Positions 56,433-64,000 of a DNA stretch of 64,000 bases are shown in pieces; the first letter of the stretch is position 1, and each line of letters starts with the position of its first letter. The stretch spans positions 186,001 to 250,000 of the forward strand of contig JADNYV010000032.1 in NCBI GenBank assembly GCA_015501055.1, written 5' to 3'. Below the pieces are notes generated by a model. The model was given only the letters and a program-made list of their open reading frames with translations. It made no database searches and had not been told where the DNA came from. The DNA is from Mucidula mucida (taxonomy: Eukaryota > Basidiomycota > Agaricomycetes > Agaricales > Physalacriaceae). The position numbers and the translations under genes were made by a program.

Positions 56433-56748
56433 GTTTCTGGTGTTGATCCCTTGAGTGTGCTCGAAGACAGTCGTCGACATAAGCAGCGAGTTGATAGTAT
56501 TTTATTATCTCAAACCGATTTAGAAATCTAGATAAGGGTCAAAAAAGTGTTGAAGGCCTTGTATCCAGAGAACCAGAACCATGTACATTCGAGAGTCAAG
56601 GTATGACCCGTCAAAGTATGAACAACATGCGAGAAGACAAACAGAAGGAAGGATAAAAATACAGAAACACAGTACGGGAAATTCAGAATTCTACATGATG
56701 CAACAAGACGATGACTTGATCTCAGAGCAGCCTAATAGTAATGGGATA
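56433..56748. other. 3' region between convergent genes
   Basis: No gene seen. The duplication shared with copy 2 ends at about 56400, so this sequence has no counterpart after 63185. Confidence 0.4.
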
Positions 56749-58660
56749 TCAGGTAAGGCCACATTTCACCACCAAAAAACACGCACTGTAATCTAGATGC
56801 ATGTGGTAAACCGCATCATAGAAGTCTCCAAACAATGAGTCAATCTCGAGTGGTAATAGCACTGAGGCCTGTCCTGCGCCTGGTGTGACATAAACATAGG
56901 TCACCTTCGTGATTCCACGCTCCTCAAACCAAGCCTTCCCGGCAGGCGAAACACCATGTTTGCTCGATATGCTCGCCTGGAATGTGATAGCATGATTTGC
57001 CTTGTCAATGTAGAATGAGTCGAACGTAGCAAAGTTTTTCTGAGTCGAATGGTAGTATGTGCCCGCGTCGAAGGGCTCCTGAACGGGCCAGCGCTCGAAG
57101 GAGCACTCCGGTACCGACGACACCCGGAAGCTCAATGGATTGTGATTCAGTATTCTGATGTCCTTTTTAGCAACAAGAAAGGTCGATGCTTCTTCCTCCA
57201 CAGTTTTCCAGCTTCGACGAGTCTGCTTTGGCGTTGTAGCCCTTTGCTCGTCCGCAACCATCCGTCGAAGAGCCCAAGACCCACCACGTGTGATATCCTT
57301 ATGGTATCGGCCGTTGAACAGCCCAGCAGCCACGAGCCTAGGACCAGGACTTGTAGAGCCCAAGTTGAACAGGAACCACTCCCTCTGCGCGCGGTCATAA
57401 TTGTTGTCGATTCGACTAAGAAGTCTTTTGTGAAGATGTGCGCTGGGCGAAGTAACTTGCCACATTGTTCGGTCTCGATCGTGAAGAGGTAAGAAGGTAA
57501 GAAGAAGATGACTAGTTGATTCGGGGATAAACAAAGAGGGTTCTTCATTCAAAGTGCTGCTGATGGAGTCGGGTCGTAAACGGCTTAGTGCATTTTGAAG
57601 CGCCGTCTCAAAATGGGGCATGCTTTGCGAAAATGAGTAGTTGTCGCGCGCGGAGCCTCCATAGAGGTTATAGAAATTGGCGATGGCTATTTCGTCACTA
57701 ACACGGATCTGAAATTGATTTCTGCCAAAACTCAGTCAACATCAATACCTATATCAGCAGTCCAATGGAACTCACCCTGCAATAAGTTCACCACATTCCC
57801 AAGGCTTCATGACGAAGTATCGAGTGTCTCCTACTTTCTTTGTCCAATCCATCCTGGGTGCTCTTGGAGATGCAGCCTGTATGATGAAAAGGTCGTCGTC
57901 AATCAGTGCTTCGGGAATTGACGTGAAGCTTGCGGTTGAATCAACTAGACACCATGTGTCGTCAGGGAGGTACTGCTGTATTTCGGACCTGTCGAGCCGA
58001 TCTATTTCGATAAGGTAGCCTTTGCCGTCCCTCCACAATACCGCGGGCGTTCTAGCAACATATAGCGTCGGAAGTTTCGCCGCACACCTGAGGTGAAAGA
58101 TTACCCATAAGAAGTAGGACTTTCCTGTTACTGAGCGCTCAGCCTAAATCCATGAACATAATGAGGACCGACTCCGACTCGCCTATTCCGGGAAGGCCTG
58201 TGAGAACCAGGCCGCCGTTGGTCGTGACACCGTCTTGCCCAAGGAAGGGATTCTGATAAGTAGCCATTTCAGACAAAGGCGGGTTATGAATCACGCCCAG
58301 ATCGCCCGGTGCAGGCTCGTCGTCCGGGAGAAGAGGGGAATCGACATTCATGGCTGCCCCCGCGACGGTACTGATGGGACCGTTAATTCTTCAACGACAA
58401 TTCAAAAACCGGAAATGGACTCGCCTGTTCCTGCATCTGCGTGTTTCCATTCGGTGTCGCGTCCACCGCAAAATTCCCAGTATGCTTTCATGATACTCCT
58501 GGCGTATCATGGTAGTGGCGAGACGTGTAGGGCCAGCTATAACCCATACACTTGTTGGTACGTCGACTGAGGCGCGGGGCTCGCCACGCTCGACAAGAGC
58601 CCGCTGTGGTATGTTGGGCTCGTCATATAGTGTACATCTCCGAATGTACGGTCCCTCCAT
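56749..58660 (-). CDS. Crinkler/RHS-like P-loop NTPase with REase-type C-terminus, copy A
   Basis: The start at 58660 gives MEGPYIRRCTLYDEPN. Exons then read EYHESILGILRWTRHRM, NPFLGQDGVTTNGGLVL, and the Walker A GLPGIG/KSYFLW, whose codons are split by an intron with a GC donor (GCGAGT...AACAG). RDGKGYLIEIDRLDRSEIQ, DDTWCLVD, DDDLFIIQAASP (Walker B-like) and YFVMKPWECGELI follow. The C-terminal exons have FLPLHDRDRTMWQVTSPSAH, AAGLFNGRYHKDITRGGSWA and FDSFYIDKANHAITFQASIS, a D...Q-x-S pattern like the REase-superfamily domain of Crinkler/RHS-type proteins described in eukaryotes. In that family such proteins are effectors or selfish/immune nucleases; here the role is inferred. Not all exon borders are certain. 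Confidence 0.75.
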
Positions 58661-59080
58661 GGGTGTGAGTTGGAAAGATCGAACGTAAGGTTAGGGTTTG
58701 TATTCCGAATTCGCCACGAGATCGCGGCGCGTCTGTCCCCATAAGTTTCAGAATTTGTCACAACGTTTGAAGTTGTTGTACTTGCTCTCCCTAAAAATCT
58801 ACAACATGAATGGGACTTCAAACAGTCTAAATTGTCATCCCTTCAATGCCCTCAAACCGTTGTCATTGGTCAAATGTATTTTCCTCAACTTTGTGCTGGA
58901 TGCTTCTGTCAAAAATACAGACGGGGTAATGTAATGATTATACGAGAACGGACATAGCTCTAAGCTATTACGGCGTCATGCAGGACCACGTCCAAATAGC
59001 TCTTCCGAGTCGGACGACCTCGTTCGTGATCGGACCATCCGATCAGACACATCACGCTGTTCAGTGTTCACTGGGCACCA
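58661..59080. other. Intergenic between copies A and B
   Basis: Upstream region of copy A and 3' end of copy B. The sequence just upstream of copy A resembles the one upstream of copy B (near 60950-61000), so the promoter was duplicated with the gene. Confidence 0.4.
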
Positions 59081-60927
59081 TCATGAACCATAAGCTAAAC
59101 GCATACAGTATACGCAATCAAAATACCCATCGATGTGCGAGCCGACTTCCAGGGGCAATGCTACTTCCTCCTCCTCCTCCTCCTCCTCCTGCTCCGGTGT
59201 AACACAAACGTAGGTCACTTGGTGAATCCCGCGCTCCTCAAGCCAAGCCCTCCCCGATGGCTCGTGCCGCCTCGAAATACTTGCCTGAAACACAATAGCA
59301 TGTCCAATCCCATCAACAAAAAAGGCATCAAAAGCAGTAACCTTGCGCTGGGTGAGGTGGTAGTACACCCCCACAGAGAGGGGCTCGTCAACGGGCCAGG
59401 TGCGCTGCGGCACTGATGAAGGCCTTAGAAAGCGCCACGGCTTGCGGTCGGCTACGCTGATTCCTTTGTTAGCGATGAGGAATTTGCGTGCCCCTTCTTC
59501 AACAGTTCTCCAATTCTGATTTCCGCTTCGGGGTTCCATCCGGCGAAGACTCCAGGACCCACCATGGATGATATGCTTGTGGTAGAACGAATCAAACAGG
59601 CGAGCTGCTACAGCCTTCGAACCGGGAGTTGAGACGTCCAGATGAAAATCAAACCACTTTTGCTGAGCCCGTTTGGAGTTTTTGTCTAGCTTATTCAAAA
59701 GTCGTCGATGAAGATGTGGGCTCGGAGAATCGACCTTCCATACTGTTCGTTTTCGATCGTCGAGAGGTAAGAATGAGAGGAGGAATGACTCGTAGAGCAC
59801 ACATGCATCGCATGGTTGAAGGACAAGAGCGTGGTGTATGGCATTAGTTTGGAGACAATACAATCCCCGTATGACACGCGGCTCTAGATCTGTCGCGTTG
59901 TAGGCATCACGGGCGCAGCCGCCGTAGAGGTTGTAGAAGTCGGCTAGTTGCGTTTCATCGAAACGGGCATGGTGCATGTCCTGGCATTGGTAACTGTACT
60001 TTCTGGTATCAAGAACAATGTCTGTCGATAGTTCAAGGTCACATACCCAGCAATGAGTTCCCCGCAATCCCACGGCTTCATGATGAAGTAGCAAGTCCCA
60101 ACAACCTTTCTCATCCACTCCATCCGTCGGTGTGCTCCTGGCGATGCAGACTGTATGATAAAGAGGTCATCATCAATTAACGCTTCCGGCATCGCCGCGT
60201 TCGAACCAACTAGACACCATGTATCGTCAGGAAGGTATTGCCGCATTTCAGACCTGTCGAGGTGATCCACGTCGATGAGGTACCCTTTTCCGTCCCGCCA
60301 CAATACTGCGGGGGATGTAATGCAGTTTAACGTCGGAAGTCCTGCCGAGCATCGGAGATTGAACATCACCCACAACAAGGACGACTTTCCTTAAGGTACT
60401 AAGTGCTCAACCGGAATTCATGAGACTGATGAGAACCGACTCGCCTATTCCGGGAAGGCCAGTGAGCACCAGTCCGCCAGCGGTTGTGACGCCCTCTTTC
60501 CCAATGAAGGGATTCGGATATACAGTCATCTCAGCCAGAGGTGGTGCATGAACCACACCGAGGTCACTCGGAGCAGGCATATCGTCCAGGTACCAGTCAG
60601 ATAGATCGACGTCTTCCACGTTGTTTGTACGCATGCGGGACCGTTGATCCTTGAACAATTGTTAGGAAACCAGAAGATAACTCATCTCGGTCTGCGTACG
60701 CCAGTTTTCATTTGGTGCTGTATCCACCGCAAGATCCCGAGCATGATTTCATGATACTCCTGGCGTATCATAGTTGTCGAATGACTAGAGAGGCCAGAAA
60801 TGAACCATATACTGGACGGTACGTCGATCTCTGCGCGAGGCTCGCCACGCTCGACGAGAGCCCGTTGCGGTGTTGCGGGCTTGTCATATTTTGGACATTG
60901 ACATTGCTGAATATACGGTCCCTCCAT
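59081..60927 (-). CDS. Crinkler/RHS-like P-loop NTPase with REase-type C-terminus, copy B
   Basis: The start at 60927 gives MEGPYIQQCQCPKYDKP, matching copy A. Colinear blocks: EYHEIMLGILRWIQHQM, LSDWYLDDMPAPSDLGVVHA, NPFIGKEGVTTAGGLVL, Walker A GLPGIG/KSSLLW again split by a GC-AG intron (GCGAGT...TTAAG), WRDGKGYLIDVDHLDRSEMR, DDDLFIIQSASPG, YFIMKPWDCGELIAG, FLLSFLPLDDRKRTVWKVDS, ARLFDSFYHKHIIHGGSWSL and FDAFFVDGIGHAIVFQASIS. It ends with a Glu tract and MRLAYGS. Identity to copy A is moderate (roughly 60 percent by eye), far lower than between the flanking beta-lactamase-like genes. Inferred NTPase plus nuclease; cellular role unknown. Confidence 0.75.
59165..59191 (-). repeat. CTC/GAG repeat encoding a Glu tract
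   Basis: About eight GAG codons on the minus strand near the C-terminus of copy B (TPEQEEEE...). Copy A has GAGQASV at the same place, so the tract expanded after duplication. Confidence 0.85.
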
Positions 60928-61324
60928 GTGGAACTTGGCCGTGAGTAGCAAAGACTGAATATAAGGTTAGGGTTTAGTGCGAGGCCAAATCCGAAAAATG
61001 GAATCGATACCCCCTTAGTCAGCAATGAGGTCATCAAGTGTTGCCGCGGTCCGACTTCGTTCGGCTCGGTCAGGTTCTGACCGGTTTAGGTTATTGCCCA
61101 AATTCGCTTGTTCTTTCAACGTATTGTTTTTGGGCTTCGTCTCTGCGACTTTGAAGCGCGAGGATAAGGTATACACTTTCAAGGCAGGCGATGCTCAATG
61201 TATTAGTCCTACAGTACACTTGCTGCTGTGTTTCGACGCTCACCATAGGAATGCGCAGTGTTTCGAAATCACTGTCGCGCTATAAAATGGCCAGAAAACC
61301 ACAGCTCCATCATTCTTACCTGCG
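60928..61324. other. Divergent promoter region of copy B and beta-lactamase-like copy 2
   Basis: Positions 61110-61324 align with 54330-54545 at lower identity than the gene bodies. A remnant of a signal-peptide exon (GFVSATLKRED) is present here as well. Confidence 0.45.
61281..61286 (+). promoter_or_regulatory. TATA box of beta-lactamase-like copy 2
   Basis: TATAAA 44 bases upstream of the ATG, as in copy 1. Confidence 0.6.
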
Positions 61325-63446
61325 ATGCTCTCTTTTTCCGTTCTTCTTCCATTATTTTCGAGCATCGTTTCTGCATTGCCTTCAACTCCTTTGAAGCGCG
61401 ATGACAGTTCACTTCTCACGTCGGACATCGACAAATTCATTCAATCTGTTCTCACCGACTGGGGTACGCCTGGTGGTGTCGCCGTAGCGGCTGTCGTCAT
61501 GAACGAGGACGGCAGCTGGACCGTCGACACCAAGGGCTACGGTAACGCGACGTCAGATGGTACACTCATCGATTCCGACACCATGCTCTGCATCGGCTCT
61601 AATTCAAAGGTACTCGTCCATCAATCTGTTTTCTGGACGCCTCAGACTGACATAAGAGTATCATCTCAGCAATACAATGCCATTTCTACCGGACTTTTAC
61701 TTTCAAACAAATCGCTTGAGCCCCGTCTCACGACTACGACAAAAATGTCGTCTATATTTCCCGGCTCGTGGGCGCTCATGAATGACTTTGCTACTGCAGA
61801 GAGCACCATGATAGATCTCTTCAGTCACCGCACCGGCGTTCCGCGCCACGATAACATGTACTCTCTCGATGACACCGTCGACGACCTGGTTCGTCGTCTC
61901 CCTCCCTGCCCTCTGCCTATTGTATTAACTCGTAATTTGCAGTTAAACAGAGTCAAGTATCTGAAGCCATCTCTCCCGTTCCGCGACCAATACCAGTACA
62001 GCAACATCATGTACGCGATCATGTCACATCTCCCAACCGCCCTCCTTCCTTCGAAAATCCCTTTTACGCGATATGTCAAGCAGCATATTTTTGATCCTCT
62101 TGGACTGAGTGCGACCTACTCGCCCATGGTGGCTGCACAGGGACATGTACTAGCACAAGGCTTTGGTAGGGACGGCGCCAATCGGACTGAAAACGTATTT
62201 GCTATGGGTACTCCGAGGGCTCTGGAATACTGGTCCAAGAACGTGACGGAAGATGGCAATGGTACGCCCCGCATACAATCAGATCACCAAATTCTAATCC
62301 TCCGGTCAGCGATGTCCGGTGCGGGTGGCATCATCATGCACGCGAATGATGTCGCCGTCTGGCTTCAGACTTTACTCCTACAAGGAGCCAATCCGAAGAC
62401 GGGGGAACAAGTCATTCCGGCTGAAGTCTTGAAATCAACATCGACAGGTGTCTCTGTGGTCCCCGAAACATCAGTGCCCCCCGGGACAGAGTATGTCCTT
62501 GGCTCATATTAAAATTTCGCCATGCTCAAGCGCATTTGTAGCACTCCTCTATTATACGGGGCCGGTCAAGAAATAGGCACCTACGGAGGCTATCGTACGT
62601 GCTGGTTTCTCTCTCGAACGACTTGTCTAACGGAGCGCTAGTCACTGTTGGACACGAAGGAGACGTGGCTGGCTTCCACTCGGCTATGATACGCGTCCCT
62701 TCCGCCAAACTCGCTGTCGCAGTCCTCACCAACGACGACACCTATGGCCCATCCTTTATACAAGTCATCAAGTACCGCCTTTTGGATGTCCTACTCGGAT
62801 TGAATTCCACTGACTGGAACAGCGTGTAAGGGGTTCTTTCAACTTTGATTCACCAGTGCCTGATTGTCCTCGGATCGTCTTAGATACCAACAGACGGTTA
62901 AAGCAAAATACGCTGCGTCGCTTGCCGTCACACCTCCGCCTAGCAGCCCCTCCCCTCCTAGCGTAGCATACACGGAATTGGCTGGAACATACAGCAATGG
63001 TGCCTATGGCGAACTCGAGCTTTGCTACCTCTCCGATTCCTCCTCATGCCAAGACCTTCTCGCTGGTATTCCCAACGCTGGTGACGAACGCCCGACGCTC
63101 GTCGCTCAATGGAACAAGCTTTGGGCCTCCCACGTCTTTATGCGCCACTTTGACGGGGACACCTGGAATCTCACTTTACTGGACAAGCGGGTAAGCGTGC
63201 AATTGTAGTTTTCAGACTCAGAGTTTGACGAGAACGCGTGCCTAGCCCATTTTGGATCCAGCTAGTGGCCAACGAACTGGCGAATTTTGGGTCAGTGGTC
63301 GGGGAAGCTACACTGCTCAATTTGCTGTTGACGGAAGCGGTAACGTTGGCTTTGGGATACTGGGTGGGTTCTGGGGCGCGTCTGTTGAGCCCACCGGGGA
63401 CTCTGTTGAAGCTTCGAGCGAAGTTTGGTTTGAAAAGAGTGTTTGA
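61325..63446 (+). CDS. Secreted serine beta-lactamase-like protein, copy 2
   Basis: Signal peptide MLSFSVLLPLFSSIVSALPS, then SNSK, YSN and HEG motifs at the same places as copy 1. The last exon is reached by an intron with donor GTAAGC after LLDKR (about 63190) and acceptor GCCTAG (about 63245). It encodes GQRTGEFWVSGRGSYTAQF, GSGNVGFGILGGFWGASVEP and SSEVWFEKSV before the stop, the normal C-terminal beta-rich end of this family, so this copy is complete. Differences from copy 1 in the body are few (for example LRSAMSG against LWSAMSG, and an extra SV before PPGTE). Substrate unknown; secreted. Confidence 0.9.
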
Positions 63447-63726
63447 AATGTTTAGTGATTTGCTTTTTGTTCGGTATTTAGTAGTCAATCCTTCAATACG
63501 ACTGGACACTTCTTGAACATGCGTTCTTTTTTAGACTCGAATCTCCAGGACTTTCTGAAGTGCCACCGTCCGATGGGTCAATGGGTTCATAAAGAATAGT
63601 ATACAATATATTAGAGTCTAGATGGTGAGTGTAATGAGCATCAATGTACTTGTACGTGCTATAGTCTATCAGTGTCTAGCTACTCAGATCAATAACAACT
63701 GTATGTAAGGGTATATATTAAATAAG
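63447..63726. other. 3' region between convergent genes
   Basis: No gene seen. Confidence 0.4.
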
Positions 63727-64000
63727 TCATGACGAGGAGAAAGTTCTTGAAGTCAAATAAACACTCAACAGCAGGGATAGTGACGACCACAGCGATATCG
63801 AGGTACTTGGTAAGGAAACGCTGCCATCGGTGTCGCTGTTACCGCCATCCGTGGAGTTATCCGACGCGGCACTGCCGATATCTTCATTGTTGATAAAACG
63901 CGCAAAAACTCTCTGCGCTGTTTTAGGTTGATAAGCTGGCATGGTGTGTCCGGCTTCAAAGACGCGACTGTGGAAGGTCAGACAATGCGAAAATTGTTGA
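63727..64000 (-). CDS. S10 serine carboxypeptidase, C-terminal end, partial
   Basis: The minus-strand exon at the right edge reads RVFEAGHTMPAYQPKTAQRV, containing the catalytic-His motif (EAGHTMPAYQP) of serine carboxypeptidases, followed by FARFINNEDIG. A Ser/Asp/Gly-rich linker and a hydrophobic end (ISLWSSLSLLLSVYLTSRTF) suggest GPI anchoring or a membrane tail. An acceptor (CCTTCCACAG) near 63968 marks the likely exon start; the rest of the gene lies outside the window. Confidence 0.8.
   Translation of the reverse strand, partial: QQFSHCLTFHSRVFEAGHTMPAYQPKTAQRVFARFINNEDIGSAASDNSTDGGNSDTDGSVSLPSTSISLWSSLSLLLSVYLTSRTFSSS

Overview
The window is nuclear DNA of a filamentous basidiomycete, most likely an Agaricomycete. 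The evidence is densely packed genes with many 45-65 base introns, F-box proteins of the usual basidiomycete layout, a GH128 glucanase, a MARVEL-type membrane protein, BBE-type FAD oxidases, Crinkler/RHS-like NTPase-nucleases and housekeeping genes of fungal type. About 28 protein genes or gene relics and two tRNA genes can be supported. No CRISPR array, operon or bacterial element is present.

Layout. 0-10 kb: an unidentified partial exon at the left edge, mitochondrial cytochrome c peroxidase (-), an F-box protein (+), a large single-pass membrane protein (-), a Mg-chelatase-like conserved fungal protein (+) and tRNA-Arg(CCG) (-). 10-19 kb: VPS53 of the GARP tether (-), a second F-box protein (-), a cytochrome P450 relic (-) and a secreted FAD oxidase (-). 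20-24 kb: a MARVEL-type four-helix protein (+), two tandem copies of a small unknown protein (-) and a decayed copy of the MARVEL gene. 24-33 kb: alpha-arrestin (-), sphingosine-1-phosphate lyase (-), a gene-poor stretch and prefoldin subunit 4 (+). 33-42.5 kb: a Zn2Cys6 transcription factor and a damaged tandem paralogue, a ZCCHC9-like zinc-knuckle protein, an aldo/keto reductase and a GH128 glucanase, all (+). 42.8-53 kb: three O-fucosyltransferase-like type II membrane proteins (+), with CCR4 deadenylase (-) lying between copies 1 and 2, then tRNA-Gly(GCC) (+). 54-64 kb: two nearly identical secreted serine-beta-lactamase-like genes (+) flanking two diverged Crinkler/RHS-type P-loop NTPase plus nuclease genes (-), and the end of an S10 carboxypeptidase (-) at the right edge.

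Most genes are independent housekeeping or lineage-specific units rather than a pathway. The parts that look alive in evolutionary terms are four local duplications: the zinc-cluster factors, the small unknown proteins with the MARVEL relic, the fucosyltransferase-like array, and the beta-lactamase/Crinkler-like cluster. The last is the best candidate for an undescribed system. The beta-lactamase-like copies share about 745 bases with no visible difference, introns included, and copy 1 has lost its C-terminal segment. Both NTPase genes carry a GC-AG intron inside the Walker A codons.

A caution for any reader: at least seven genes, including conserved ones, each need one added or removed base, mostly in short homopolymers, to read through. 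This pattern fits uncorrected assembly errors better than mass gene decay, and those genes should be checked against reads before being called pseudogenes.
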